A stretch of DNA of 64,000 nucleotides from an uncultured Paracoccaceae bacterium (GTDB taxonomy: Bacteria; Pseudomonadota; Alphaproteobacteria; Rhodobacterales; Rhodobacteraceae), in contig CANLNT010000001.1 in the NCBI GenBank assembly GCA_947492825.1, positions 2,170,001 to 2,234,000 of the forward strand, in the 5' to 3' direction. The notes under the pieces are model-generated. The model had not been told where the DNA came from. It searched no databases and worked only from the letters and a program-made list of their open reading frames with translations. Positions 53,188 to 62,872 of this stretch are shown here, piece by piece. The number at the start of each line of letters is the position of its first letter. The stretch's first letter is position 1. The position numbers and the translations under genes were made by a program.

Positions 53188-54093
53188 ATGACCGCGCAAC
53201 ATGACACCAAATTGAACCTCTCTGCCGGGGTGCTCTCTGTTTCAGTGGCGCTTGTGCTTGTCCTTGCCAAGCTTTGGGCGCTGGGGCAGACCGGGTCGCT
53301 CGCCGTGGCTGCAACACTGGCCGACAGCGCGATGGATTTGATGATGTCGCTGGGGGGGCTGGCAGCCATCGCTTATGCTGCCAAACCCGCTGATGACGAC
53401 CACAACTTCGGCCATAGCTCGGCCGAGGATCTGGCTGCCCTGGGCCAGTCGCTTTTTATCCTGATCTCTGCCGGGGTCATCGCTGTGGCTGCCGTGCTGC
53501 GCCTGCTAGACGACACCGTCACCCTGCCCCAGCGTGAGGGCCAAGGCATGGCGGTCATGGTCTTTTCCATCGCTGTCACCCTTGGGCTGGTGATCTGGCA
53601 ACGCCGCGTGGCACGGCAGACCGGCAACGCCGTGGTGCGTGCCGATTCACTGCACTATCTTGGCGACCTGATCCCCAACGTCGGTGCGTTGATCGCACTT
53701 TGGGCCAGTGCCACGCTTGGTCTTGGCCGCGTTGACAGCGTGGTGGCCCTTGGCGCTGCTGCCCTGCTTGCAGTCGGCGCCATCCGCATCGGCAAGACAG
53801 CCTGGGACGCGCTGATGGACCGGCAAGCTGACCCCGCGATGATCGCAGGCATCACCGCGATTGCGCATAACTTTCCCGGTGTGCATGGATTTCACGACCT
53901 CAAGACCCGCCGCGCGGGCAGCCGCGTTTTCGTGAACCTGCATATTGAGTTGAACGGGGATCAAACGCTCAACGATGCCCATGCGATCGGTGCCGCCTTG
54001 CGCCGGGCAATCATTGCGAGATATCCCCGCGCGGACGTGCTGATCCATAAGGATCCGGTCGGCGTGCAAAAGCACCCCGACGACACCCGCTAG
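53188..54093 (+). CDS. Cation diffusion facilitator (FieF-like) transporter
   Basis: 301 residues with about six helices. Metal-site residues are visible in LADSAMDLMMSL, DDHNFGHSSAEDL and RADSLHYLGDLIPN. The C-terminal cytoplasmic domain (FPGVHGFHDLKTRRAGSRVF) has conserved His residues. It exports Zn, Fe or similar divalent ions by proton antiport. The stop shares CTAG with the convergent peptidase gene. Confidence 0.92.
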   Translation: MTAQHDTKLNLSAGVLSVSVALVLVLAKLWALGQTGSLAVAATLADSAMDLMMSLGGLAAIAYAAKPADDDHNFGHSSAEDLAALGQSLFILISAGVIAVAAVLRLLDDTVTLPQREGQGMAVMVFSIAVTLGLVIWQRRVARQTGNAVVRADSLHYLGDLIPNVGALIALWASATLGLGRVDSVVALGAAALLAVGAIRIGKTAWDALMDRQADPAMIAGITAIAHNFPGVHGFHDLKTRRAGSRVFVNLHIELNGDQTLNDAHAIGAALRRAIIARYPRADVLIHKDPVGVQKHPDDTR

Positions 54094-56117
54094 GCTGCGT
54101 CGTCCAGCCCCCGGCCCTTCAACAGCGCCTCGACCCCCGGCAGACGCCCGCGGAACGCGGTATAAAGCTCTGCGGCATCGACAGACCCGCCAGAGGACAG
54201 GACCGTCTGTTCCAGCTTCATCGCAGTAGCCGCATCAAACGGGTCGCCCGCCTCTTCAAAGGCGGCAAAGGCGTCAGCGTCCATGACTTCGGACCACATG
54301 TAGCTGTAATAGCCACTGGAATAGCCGTCGCCTGCGAACACATGCGCAAAATGCGGCGTGGCATGACGCATGCGAATGGCATTGGGCATCCCGATCTCTT
54401 CCAGCACCTCAGCCTGTTTCTGCATCGGGTCTGCAGGTGCTGGGCCGTCGTGGAACGCAAGATCGACCAGCGCGCTGGCGACATATTCCACCGTTTGGAA
54501 CCCCATGTCATAGGTCGCGGCCTTCAGCACGCGCTGCAACATCTCGTCCGGCATCGCCTCGCCGGTGTCGGCATGGGTCGCAAATTCCTGCAAGACCTGC
54601 GGCACCTCCAGCCAGTGTTCATATAGCTGGCTGGGTAATTCCACAAAATCGCGCGCGACAGATGTCCCGCTGATACTTTCATAAGTCACATCCGACAGCA
54701 TCTGGTGCAGCGCATGGCCGAACTCGTGGAACAGCGTGCGCGCATCGTCATACGACAAAAGCGCAGGTTTCCCCTCTTCGGGTTTGGCGAAGTTGCACAC
54801 ATTCACCACATGGGGCCGCACCTCACCCGCGAGCCGCTGCTGGCTGCGCATCGCCATGCACCACGCCCCTGACCGTTTGCTGGGTCGCGCAAAGTAGTCG
54901 CCAATGAAAACAGCCACATGCGCGCCATTGCGCGTCACTTCATAAAGCCGCACATCGGGGTGATAGACAGGGCCATCCAGCGGCTTGAACGTCAACCCGA
55001 ACAGCCGGTTGGCACAGGCAAATGACGCCTCGATCATGCGGTCCAATTGCAGGTAAGGCTTCAATTCAGCCTCATCCAGATCATGCAATTCCTGACGCCG
55101 CTTTTCGGAGTAATAGCGCCAATCCCAAGGCTCTAACGGGCCATCCCAGCCATCGGCATGCAGCATCCGCTCCAGCGCTTTTGCGTCACTTTCAGCGGCG
55201 GCTTTGGCCGGTTTCCAGACCTCCATCAACAGATCGCGCACCGCGCCGGGCGTGCCCGCCATCTCGGTTTCCAGCTTGAAATCGGCAAAGCTGTCATAGC
55301 CCAACAATTCGGCCCGCTTTTGCCGCAGCTTCAGCGTTTCCGCCGCGATGCCGCGGTTGTCGGTCTTGCCGCCATTGGCCCCGCGCGCTGTCCAGGCCTC
55401 ATAGGCCTTTTGGCGCAAGTCCCGCCGGGACGAGAATTGCAAGAACGGCACAATCAACGACCGCGACAGCGTCACGACCGGCCCGCCTGCATCCAACTCC
55501 TTGCCTGCGCCGCGCGCTGTGGCCACGACAAAATCCGGCAATCCTTCCAAGCCATCCTTGTCCAGCACCATGTGCCAGTCGCGTTCATCCGCCAGCAGGT
55601 TCTGCGTAAACTCTGTGCCCAGCACAGACAGGCGCGACTTGACCGCGCGCAATTCCTTTGCCGCGTCCCCTTCCAACTGCGCACCGGCCCGCACAAAACC
55701 GCGCCGGGTCAGCATCAGCACACGCTGTTTTTCATCCGTCAGATCAAGGCTCTCACGCGCCTCCCAGATCGCCTCAATCCGCGCAAACAGCGCCTTGTTC
55801 TCGGTCACCTCTGATCCATAGGCGCTTAGCTTGGGTGCAAAGTCCCGCTGCAACGCCTCGCGCGCGGCGTTCGAATCTGCACCCGCGATGCCATAAAACA
55901 CGCCCAAGACCCGGCCTAAAGTGTCCTCGGACAACTCAAGCGCTTCAATCGTATTGGCAAATGTCGGCGCTTCCGCGTTCTCGGTGATCGCCTTCAAATT
56001 TGCCCGCGCCTCATCCAACGCCGCGTCCACAGCAGGCGCAAAATCATCGTCAGAGATCTTGTCAAATGGGGGCAGCCCAAACGGCGTGTCCCAGTTGGTC
56101 AGCAGCGGATTGGTCAT
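54090..56117 (-). CDS. M3-family oligopeptidase (PrlC/OpdA type)
   Basis: 675 residues. Cytosolic zinc peptidase degrading oligopeptides and signal peptides. The HExxH site is TLFHEFGHALHQML with the third ligand Glu in YESISGTSVARDFVELPSQL. GYSSGYYSYMWSEVMDADAF is the substrate-binding loop. Start MTNPLLTNW follows AAGGAG, excluding 28 upstream residues. Confidence 0.95.
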   Translation of the reverse strand: MTNPLLTNWDTPFGLPPFDKISDDDFAPAVDAALDEARANLKAITENAEAPTFANTIEALELSEDTLGRVLGVFYGIAGADSNAAREALQRDFAPKLSAYGSEVTENKALFARIEAIWEARESLDLTDEKQRVLMLTRRGFVRAGAQLEGDAAKELRAVKSRLSVLGTEFTQNLLADERDWHMVLDKDGLEGLPDFVVATARGAGKELDAGGPVVTLSRSLIVPFLQFSSRRDLRQKAYEAWTARGANGGKTDNRGIAAETLKLRQKRAELLGYDSFADFKLETEMAGTPGAVRDLLMEVWKPAKAAAESDAKALERMLHADGWDGPLEPWDWRYYSEKRRQELHDLDEAELKPYLQLDRMIEASFACANRLFGLTFKPLDGPVYHPDVRLYEVTRNGAHVAVFIGDYFARPSKRSGAWCMAMRSQQRLAGEVRPHVVNVCNFAKPEEGKPALLSYDDARTLFHEFGHALHQMLSDVTYESISGTSVARDFVELPSQLYEHWLEVPQVLQEFATHADTGEAMPDEMLQRVLKAATYDMGFQTVEYVASALVDLAFHDGPAPADPMQKQAEVLEEIGMPNAIRMRHATPHFAHVFAGDGYSSGYYSYMWSEVMDADAFAAFEEAGDPFDAATAMKLEQTVLSSGGSVDAAELYTAFRGRLPGVEALLKGRGLDDAA

Positions 56118-56216
56118 GGCAAATCTCCTTTGCCCACAACCTAGGACCGCGCTGCCTGACTTGCCAGAACCCCCTGCTTCTTCTAGCCAAAAAATATCCA
56201 AATCCCGCTGGTGCGG

Positions 56217-57005
56217 TTATCGCTGCCGCATCCGTGCCTCGAACCGCCGCAGCAACAGCGACAGACCGATCGTCATTGTCAGATAGACCAGCGCCACCAC
56301 GTTATAGGTTTCAAAATACCGGAAATTGCCCGCCGCCGTGACCTTCCCGAGTTGTGTAATGTCGGTCACGCCCAGCACGCTGACCAAGGACGAATCCTTG
56401 ACCATTGCCACGAAATCATTGCCCAACGGCGGCAAGATTGTCCGCAACGCTTGCGGGAAGACGATAAACCGAAATCGCTGCCACCGGCTGAGCCCCAGCG
56501 CCTCTGCCGCTTCGATCTGGCCTGCGTCCACGGACTGCAATCCGGCGCGAAAGACCTCTGCCAGAAACGACGCATAGGCCAACGTCAGCGCAATGATCGC
56601 CCGCCACAGCAGCGAAAAGTCACGCGTGCGGATCCCTTCAAACCCCAGCCCCTGCGCCAGCCAGTTCCATGAAATCACCATCGCGGGCGCCAGCACAAAG
56701 GCCACGTAAAGCAGCAGCACAATGATCGGAATGCCGCGCATCACCTCGACATAGAACCGGCAAATCTGCCGGAGAATCAAGGATTTGGACAAGGCCCCAA
56801 GTGCGAGCAACAGCCCCAGCGCGCAGGCCATCGCATAGCTGACAAGTGCTACAAAAACCGTGGTGCGGATGCCCTTGGACAGGGTGGTCAGCACCTTGGT
56901 ATAGGCCTCGTCAGTGAGAACCTGGAAAAACATCCAGGCCCCGATAGCCAGTACCGCCACCAGCCACCACGGAAAGTCATCGTCATTGGGGGATGTGGGG
57001 ATCAT
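56217..57005 (-). CDS. Polar amino-acid ABC transporter permease
   Basis: 262 residues. HisM/GlnP-type permease with five or six helices and EAA loop QIEAAEALGLSRWQRFRFIV; FVAMVKDSSLVSVLGV is typical of the amino-acid family. Follows the binding protein by 39 bases. No ATPase gene is adjacent, so the ATP subunit must be elsewhere or shared. Confidence 0.92.
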   Translation of the reverse strand: MIPTSPNDDDFPWWLVAVLAIGAWMFFQVLTDEAYTKVLTTLSKGIRTTVFVALVSYAMACALGLLLALGALSKSLILRQICRFYVEVMRGIPIIVLLLYVAFVLAPAMVISWNWLAQGLGFEGIRTRDFSLLWRAIIALTLAYASFLAEVFRAGLQSVDAGQIEAAEALGLSRWQRFRFIVFPQALRTILPPLGNDFVAMVKDSSLVSVLGVTDITQLGKVTAAGNFRYFETYNVVALVYLTMTIGLSLLLRRFEARMRQR

Positions 57006-57044
57006 CTTGAAACGGCCCCCGACCTGCGCCGGGGGCCCTGGGCC

Positions 57045-57830
57045 TTAGCCGCCCACCTTGAAGTCAAGGAACCACTTGGTGTTCAGCGCATCAATCGTGC
57101 CGTCGGCCTCCATATCGGCAATTGCCGCGTTGATCGGCGCGACCAGATCAGACCCCTTGGGGAAGATGAAACCAAAATCCTCTGTCCCCAGCTTTTCGCC
57201 AATGATCTTCAGCGCGCCGTCCGAGGCATCGACATAGCCGTTGCCCGCCGTGCCGTCCGTCAGGATCAGGTCCACATCACCTGCGCGCAGCGCCTGCACC
57301 GTGGCACCAAAGGTTTCCATCAGCTTGATGCGCGGGTTCGCCTCGTCCCCGTCCAACACGTCATAGACGCCCACGTAGAAGGGCGTCGTGCCGGGCTGGG
57401 CTGCCATCAGCAGATCATCGTCAGCGGCAAAAGACGCGGCATCGGTGAACCGCTCTTCGTCCCCGCGCACCATCATCACCATCTCGGACGTCATGTATTT
57501 GTCCGAAAAATCAACAACTTCCGCGCGGTCCTCGCGGATGGTGATCCCGGTCATGCCCATGTCGAACTGGCCTTCGCTGACGGCGGCGATCATCGCGTCC
57601 CAGCTGATGTTTTCATAGACCACGGTCGCGTTCAGCCGCTCTGCGATGACTTCCATCGCGTCGTATTCCCAGCCGACGGCGTTGCCGTCGCCATCAATGA
57701 ACTGCAGCGGCGGATATGCGTTTTCCGTGACCACCACGATTTCGCGGCCTTCCAGATCGGTCAGATGCCCGTCCGCCATTGCAGATGTGGCCATCACGGC
57801 CGTCGCGGCCAGCGTTGCAAGAATTTTCAT
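57045..57830 (-). CDS. Polar amino-acid ABC transporter binding protein
   Basis: 261 residues. Signal peptide [18 protein letters not shown]; the mature part is a family 3 receptor ([56 protein letters not shown]). The Arg in REDRAE and Asp in DLILTDG are the usual amino-acid contacts. Ligand identity unknown. Confidence 0.93.
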   Translation of the reverse strand: MKILATLAATAVMATSAMADGHLTDLEGREIVVVTENAYPPLQFIDGDGNAVGWEYDAMEVIAERLNATVVYENISWDAMIAAVSEGQFDMGMTGITIREDRAEVVDFSDKYMTSEMVMMVRGDEERFTDAASFAADDDLLMAAQPGTTPFYVGVYDVLDGDEANPRIKLMETFGATVQALRAGDVDLILTDGTAGNGYVDASDGALKIIGEKLGTEDFGFIFPKGSDLVAPINAAIADMEADGTIDALNTKWFLDFKVGG

Positions 57831-57870
57831 GGTAAACCCCCAGGTTAAGACCCGCCAAGACTACCCGCGC

Positions 57871-58923
57871 TCACGCCCCTTGCAAGCCCTGCCCACCACA
57901 ATCGGGGCAATCCGCGCGCGCTTTGGCTGCGATCACCCGAGTTTCCGCGTAAAGTGCATCATAAATCAGCAAGCGCCCACGCAGCCCTTCGCCCGCGTCT
58001 GTGATCTGCTTGACCGCCTCGACTGCCATCATGGATCCAACCACACCGGGCAACGGCCCGATCACGCCCGCTTCGGCACAGGTTGGCACCAAAGACGCGT
58101 CAGGGGCCTGCGGAAAAAGGCAACGATAACAGGGGCCTCCGCGCTTTGGATCATAAAGGCTGATTTGACCTTCCCATTGCGTCAGTGCCGCAGCGATCAG
58201 GGGCTTGCCCTGCGCAACAGCCACCTGGTTCACCAAGTAGCGAGTATCAAAATTGTCGGACCCATCCAGGATCAGATCGTAATCAGCAAACAACTCCGCT
58301 GCGATCTCTTCGGTCAAGCGCCGCTGATAGGGTCGCACGGTGACAAAGGGGTTTTGCGCCGCAATCGCCTCTGCCGCAGAGTGCACTTTGGGCGCACCAA
58401 TGGCCGCATCAACATGGATCACCTGCCGTTGCAGGTTGGCATTGTCCACCACATCATCATCAATCACCCCAATGGTGCCGACGCCCGCCGCCGCAAGGTA
58501 TTGCAGCGCGGGCGATCCCAGCCCACCTGCACCAACCACCAAGACCTGCGCCTCTTTCAGGGCCTTTTGCCCCGGTCCACCAACCTCGCGCAGGATAATG
58601 TGCCGGGCATAGCGGTCCAGCTCGGTCGGTGAAAACCCGCCAGCCTTTGGCGCAGGAGCATCCCGCGCTTCTGCCCGCCGACGCAACCGGCCCAAAATGC
58701 GCCCATACCCCCAGACAAGCGCACCACCGGCAAGGATCAGTAACCACAGCCGCGCGTCGCCGCCCGTTGCCTCGCGCAGCGGATGGCCGTCCGGCAAGAC
58801 GATGTGGCCCGCAATGACCGCAACCATCAGAATGCCGATCATCGTCCAGCGCGCCTGACGCGGGGTGCCCATCACCATGCCGGTGATCCAAAGCACCGCC
58901 GCCATCGCGCCGACCATAATCAC
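57871..58923 (-). CDS. MoeB/ThiF-family adenylyltransferase with membrane N-terminus
   Basis: 350 residues. The last 250 are a complete E1-like enzyme: [47 protein letters not shown], and zinc cysteines CYRC and CPDCGG. It would adenylate the C-terminal glycine of MoaD- or ThiS-like proteins. The first 80 residues are three hydrophobic segments (about 2-18, 26-43, 59-75), unusual for MoeB, placing it at the membrane. GTG start overlaps the dut stop. Confidence 0.88.
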   Translation of the reverse strand: MIMVGAMAAVLWITGMVMGTPRQARWTMIGILMVAVIAGHIVLPDGHPLREATGGDARLWLLILAGGALVWGYGRILGRLRRRAEARDAPAPKAGGFSPTELDRYARHIILREVGGPGQKALKEAQVLVVGAGGLGSPALQYLAAAGVGTIGVIDDDVVDNANLQRQVIHVDAAIGAPKVHSAAEAIAAQNPFVTVRPYQRRLTEEIAAELFADYDLILDGSDNFDTRYLVNQVAVAQGKPLIAAALTQWEGQISLYDPKRGGPCYRCLFPQAPDASLVPTCAEAGVIGPLPGVVGSMMAVEAVKQITDAGEGLRGRLLIYDALYAETRVIAAKARADCPDCGGQGLQGA

Positions 58924-59378
58924 GATGTGAACCCGGTCGACCCAAAGCCACCGCTGCCGCGCGCCGTTTCATCCAGATCGCCCAGCGCAAAGTCCGCGAC
59001 CGTGACCGGGGCCACCACCATCTGCGCAATGCGCATCCCGTGAGTCACGGTGAAATCTTCCTGGCCGTGGTTAATCAAGATCACGCCGACAGGCCCACGA
59101 TAGTCGCTGTCGATGGTGCCGGGCGCATTGACCATGCCGATCCCGTACATCAGCGCCAGCCCGGATCGCGGCCTGATCTGCACTTCGAACCCCGCCGGGA
59201 TCGCCATGCGCAACCCGGTTGGGATCAGTTTACGTGCGCGCGGGGCCAGAATTATCCTTTTGTGATCAGGGATATTGGCGCAGACATCTGCCCCGCCAGC
59301 CCCCGCCGTCGCATAGGATGGCAACGGCAGGTCCATATCCGCGCCCGGCGCCCAGGCGATTTTGATCAAAGGTTTCAT
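58920..59378 (-). CDS. dut: dUTP diphosphatase
   Basis: 152 residues, the usual trimeric dUTPase length. The five motifs are present: [45 protein letters not shown] and the C-terminal [11 protein letters not shown]. Hydrolyses dUTP to dUMP. Its position near coaBC is common in proteobacteria. Confidence 0.97.
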   Translation of the reverse strand: MKPLIKIAWAPGADMDLPLPSYATAGAGGADVCANIPDHKRIILAPRARKLIPTGLRMAIPAGFEVQIRPRSGLALMYGIGMVNAPGTIDSDYRGPVGVILINHGQEDFTVTHGMRIAQMVVAPVTVADFALGDLDETARGSGGFGSTGFTS

Positions 59379-59421
59379 CGGCCTAAAGCCTGCGCTTCAG
59401 TTAATATGAAGACGTGTTCAT

Positions 59422-59487
59422 CTTTGCTTATGCATGGCATGTGCATGGTGTGTGTATCGTCTGTGACTTGCATTATTCTGCGTTAAC
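59422..59487 (-). repeat. Two-copy intergenic element, copy B
   Basis: Counterpart of the element beside rpmE, here on the minus strand starting in the coaBC stop codon. It has GTTAACG, then at the same 28-base offset a block with ACCATGCACA, GCCATGCA and AGCAAAG. It occupies most of the 104-base coaBC-dut gap. Confidence 0.5.
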
Positions 59488-60682
59488 CGTCTGAGAGTGC
59501 GGCCGCGATTTTTTCCGCCAAACGCGCTGCGACAGCCGCCTTGCCCATCCGGGGCCAATCCTCTGCGCCATCTGCGGTAATCAGGGTCACGTCGTTTTCG
59601 GCCCCGCCCATGATGCCCGTCGCAGGTGAGACATCGTTGGCGACGATCCAGTCACAGCCCTTTCGGTCCCGTTTGGCCGTCGCGTGTTCAATCACATCGT
59701 CCGTTTCGGCGGCAAATCCGACCACCAGTTTCGGGCGTCCGGCTTTCATCTGCGCCACACCGGCAAGGATGTCGGGGTTTTCTGCAAAATCCAATGATGG
59801 CAAACCCTTACCGTCTTTCTTGATTTTGCTATCGCCCGCGTTTTTGACGCGCCAGTCGGCAACGGCGGCCGCAAATACGGCCGCATCTGCGGGCAGCGCG
59901 TCCGCAACCGCTTTGGACATTTCCAATGCTGTCTGCACATTCACAACGGTCACATCCATCGGCGGCGGCACGTCCGCGGGGCCGGTGACAAAAGTCACAT
60001 CTGCCCCGAGCGCTTTCAACGCGTTGGCAATTGCTGTGCCTTGCACGCCGGACGACCGGTTGGCGATATAGCGGACCGGGTCAATCGGCTCATGTGTTGG
60101 GCCAGAGGTGACGAGAACATGCTTGCCCTTCAACGGGCCATCCGCCAAGGCGGCATCAATTGCGTCAACAATTTCAAGAGGTTCCGCCATTCGGCCCGGC
60201 CCATATTCGCCGCAGGCCATGTCGCCTTCATTCGGGCCAACAAGCAGGATACCGTCGTCTTTCAGCGTCGCCAGATTGCGCTGGGTCGCCGGATGCTGCC
60301 ACATCCGTACATTCATCGACGGGGCCACCAGCACCCGTTTGTCAGTTGCCAAAAGCAAGGTCGAGGCAAGGTCATTCGCCAGCCCTGCCGCCATCTTGGC
60401 GATCAGATCAGCCGTGCCCGGGGCCACGACAATCAGATCCGCCGCACGTGACAGCTCAATATGCCCCATCTCGGATTCATCATTGAGATCGAAAAGTTGC
60501 TGAAATACCTTGTTGCCCGCCAAGGCAGAAACCGACAGCGGCGTGACAAACTCTGCCCCCGCATTCGTCAGTACCGGGGTCACCGTTGCGCCGCGCTCGC
60601 GCAGGCGGCGGATCAGGTCCAGCGCCTTGAAGGCCGCGATCCCGCCACCGATGATCAGCAATATGTGTTTGTTTGCCAGCAT
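59483..60682 (-). CDS. coaBC: Bifunctional phosphopantothenoylcysteine decarboxylase/synthetase
   Basis: 399 residues. The CoaC flavoprotein half (ILLIIGGGIAAFKALDLIRR, SMNVRMWQHPATQRNL) is fused to the CoaB ligase half (LVTSGPTHEPIDPVRYIANR, ADWRV, GFAAETDDV). Makes 4'-phosphopantetheine for coenzyme A. Start MLANKHILL follows AAAGGAGC; the extra upstream codons are rejected. Confidence 0.96.
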   Translation of the reverse strand: MLANKHILLIIGGGIAAFKALDLIRRLRERGATVTPVLTNAGAEFVTPLSVSALAGNKVFQQLFDLNDESEMGHIELSRAADLIVVAPGTADLIAKMAAGLANDLASTLLLATDKRVLVAPSMNVRMWQHPATQRNLATLKDDGILLVGPNEGDMACGEYGPGRMAEPLEIVDAIDAALADGPLKGKHVLVTSGPTHEPIDPVRYIANRSSGVQGTAIANALKALGADVTFVTGPADVPPPMDVTVVNVQTALEMSKAVADALPADAAVFAAAVADWRVKNAGDSKIKKDGKGLPSLDFAENPDILAGVAQMKAGRPKLVVGFAAETDDVIEHATAKRDRKGCDWIVANDVSPATGIMGGAENDVTLITADGAEDWPRMGKAAVAARLAEKIAAALSDG

Positions 60683-60740
60683 TTGCCCGCTCCTTTGATC
60701 GGGCAAACACTAGGGCAGTATGCCGGGCAATGACAATGGA

Positions 60741-61619
60741 TCACGCCAAGAAGCGGTGAACCTCTGTGCTGGTCGCTTCGAGCTTCTTGCGCATCTTGCC
60801 GAAGGCTGCGGCCTCTAGCTGCCGCACCCGTTCCTTTGACAGGCCAAGCTCTGTCCCGAGGCTTTCCAAAGTCCGGGGATCGTCGCGCAACTTACGCTCT
60901 CGGACGATGAAGCGTTCGCGCTCATTGAGATCTGTCAGTGCGGAGAGCAACCATTGGCGCAGGGTCGCATTGTCGTGAGAGTTCTCAACGTTTTCCGCCG
61001 CTTGCGCAGAATCGTCTTCGAGTGCGTCAATCCACTCGCGCCCCTCATCCTCGGTCGATTGCGTCGCATTGAGCGAGAAATCAGAGCCTGACAAACGCCC
61101 CTCCATCATCTCAACATCATGCAACGGCACGCCGACCTCGGACGCGATCAATTTCCGCATTACGTGGCCTTCCAACACGCGACCTTCGGCGGCCGCTTCA
61201 CGCTCTAGCCGGGCCTGAACGCGGCGCATGTTGAAGAACAGCGACTTTTGAGAGGACGTGGACCCGGTCCGCACCATCGACCAATTCCGCATCACGTAGT
61301 CCTGAATGGACGCCTTGATCCACCAGACGGCATAGGTTGAAAAGCGGACGCCGCGATCGGGGTCGAACTTGTCAGCTGCCTTCATCAGGCCGACAGATGC
61401 CTCTTGGATAAGATCGTTCATCGGCGCGCCGTAGCGCTTGAATTTCGAGGCCATTGAGATTGCGAGGCGCATATACGCGGTGATCAGGCGGTGCAGCGAT
61501 TTTTCGCAACGCTGGTCACGCCAGGCATACGCCAACTGCAGCTCGGTTTCGGCGTCCAATAGCTCTGCCTTCATCGCGGTCCGCGAAAGGCTTTGGTCTG
61601 CAAATCCGTCTAAGGCCAT
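60741..61619 (-). CDS. rpoH: RNA polymerase sigma factor RpoH (sigma-32 family)
   Basis: 292 residues. Region 2 is DLIQEASVGLMKAADKFDP then RFSTYAVWWIKASIQDYVMR; region 4 is LGTELGLSKERVRQLEAAAF. The RpoH box region follows WSMVRTGSTSSQKSLFFNMR. Rhodobacteraceae often have two RpoH proteins; the sequence alone does not tell which one this is. GGGGGAA lies 8 bases before the start. Confidence 0.94.
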   Translation of the reverse strand: MALDGFADQSLSRTAMKAELLDAETELQLAYAWRDQRCEKSLHRLITAYMRLAISMASKFKRYGAPMNDLIQEASVGLMKAADKFDPDRGVRFSTYAVWWIKASIQDYVMRNWSMVRTGSTSSQKSLFFNMRRVQARLEREAAAEGRVLEGHVMRKLIASEVGVPLHDVEMMEGRLSGSDFSLNATQSTEDEGREWIDALEDDSAQAAENVENSHDNATLRQWLLSALTDLNERERFIVRERKLRDDPRTLESLGTELGLSKERVRQLEAAAFGKMRKKLEATSTEVHRFLA

Positions 61620-61714
61620 CAGTCATTCCCCCATCGGTCAAACTTGTGTTCAGGCTTGTGGATGTTCTAGGTACGCAGCACCGGCCTAGTTGGATGACGA
61701 AAAGTTTCAAATAG

Positions 61715-62239
61715 ATGATCAACACCTTAACCCTCGTGCTTGGTGGTGCCGCATCCGGCAAGTCAGCCTTTGCCGAAGATTTGGTGCAACGTATTGGTGG
61801 AAAACGCATTTACATCGCGACAGCCCAGGCGTTTGACGACGAGATGCGCAAGAAAATTTCCCGTCACATCGCGCAGCGTGGCGATGGCTGGCACACGGTC
61901 GAAGCGCCGCTTGATGTTCCCGGTGCGCTCAGGGACCGCCAACAGGATGAAGTTGTCCTGCTGGATTGCGCCACTCTTTGGTTGACCAATCATATGCTGG
62001 CAGAGCATGACCTGGACGCCCAACAGGCCGACCTTTTGTCGTCCCTTGCCGATTGTCCCTGCCCTGTTGTCGTGGTCTCGAACGAGGTGGGGCAAGGCGT
62101 TGTGCCGGACAACGCGCTGGCGCGCCGGTTCCGCGCGGCACAGGGACGCTTGAATCAACGCATCGCAGCGCAAAGCGACTGCACCGTGTTTGTGACCGCC
62201 GGTCTGCCGCAAATCCTCAAAGGGACACCGCCGGCATGA
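61715..62239 (+). CDS. cobP: Adenosylcobinamide kinase/guanylyltransferase
   Basis: 174 residues. P-loop LVLGGAASGKSAFAE, then YIATAQAFDDEM with the guanylylated-His region (RHIAQRGDGWHTVE), and VVSNEVGQGVVPDNALAR. Acts in cobalamin nucleotide-loop assembly and corrinoid salvage. Divergent from rpoH across 95 bases; no cobalamin riboswitch is seen. Confidence 0.95.
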   Translation: MINTLTLVLGGAASGKSAFAEDLVQRIGGKRIYIATAQAFDDEMRKKISRHIAQRGDGWHTVEAPLDVPGALRDRQQDEVVLLDCATLWLTNHMLAEHDLDAQQADLLSSLADCPCPVVVVSNEVGQGVVPDNALARRFRAAQGRLNQRIAAQSDCTVFVTAGLPQILKGTPPA

Positions 62240-62814
62240 CTCGGTTCTTTTGGGTGCGCCACGGACCGACGCACGAAAAATCGTTCGTCGGTTGGCGCGA
62301 TGTTCCTGCTGACCTGTCAGATCACGCCCTGATCGCACGCGTCGATGCCAGTCTGCCGCAGGACGCAATCGTCGTCGCCTCTGATTTGTCCCGCGCCAGC
62401 GCCACGGCCACGGCCATCGGCGGCACACGAACCCGGTTGCCGGACGACCCGGCGTTGCGCGAATTCAACTTTGGCGCTTGGGATGGCCTGCCCTTTGACA
62501 AGGTTGCCGCACGCGACCCCGCGCTGAGCCGCAGGTTTTGGGAAGAGCCCGGCGATCTTGCGCCACCCGATGGCGAAAGCTGGAACGCGGTGGCCGCCCG
62601 CGTCGGTGCGTCGGTCGATCAGCTGATCGCGCGCCACCCGGACCACAACATCATCGTCGTGGCCCATATCGGGGTGATCATGACCCAAATCCAACGCGCC
62701 AGCGGCAGCACCGCCTATCAGGCGATGGGCCACCAGATCGAGAACCTGTCGACAACTGAATTGCAGATGCGAAACGGGCGCTGGCAGGTCGGACGCATCA
62801 ATCACATTCCCTGA
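62236..62814 (+). CDS. Histidine phosphatase, possible alpha-ribazole phosphatase
   Basis: 192 residues. FFWVRHGPTHEKSFVGW carries the RHG motif, with LREFNFGAWDGLPFD and VVAHIGVIMTQI completing the phosphoglycerate-mutase-like site. ATGA coupling to cobP makes a CobC-type role in cobalamin synthesis attractive, though unproven. Confidence 0.82.
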   Translation: MTRFFWVRHGPTHEKSFVGWRDVPADLSDHALIARVDASLPQDAIVVASDLSRASATATAIGGTRTRLPDDPALREFNFGAWDGLPFDKVAARDPALSRRFWEEPGDLAPPDGESWNAVAARVGASVDQLIARHPDHNIIVVAHIGVIMTQIQRASGSTAYQAMGHQIENLSTTELQMRNGRWQVGRINHIP

Positions 62815-62872
62815 TGGGTCGCGTCACGAAGCAGCGTTGGCCGCGCGCCAAGGTCGCCGCTAAGGTCCTGTC

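Noticed and set aside
61620-61714. Cobalamin riboswitch before cobP
   Set aside because: The 95-base gap is too short and no B12-box-like sequence is visible.
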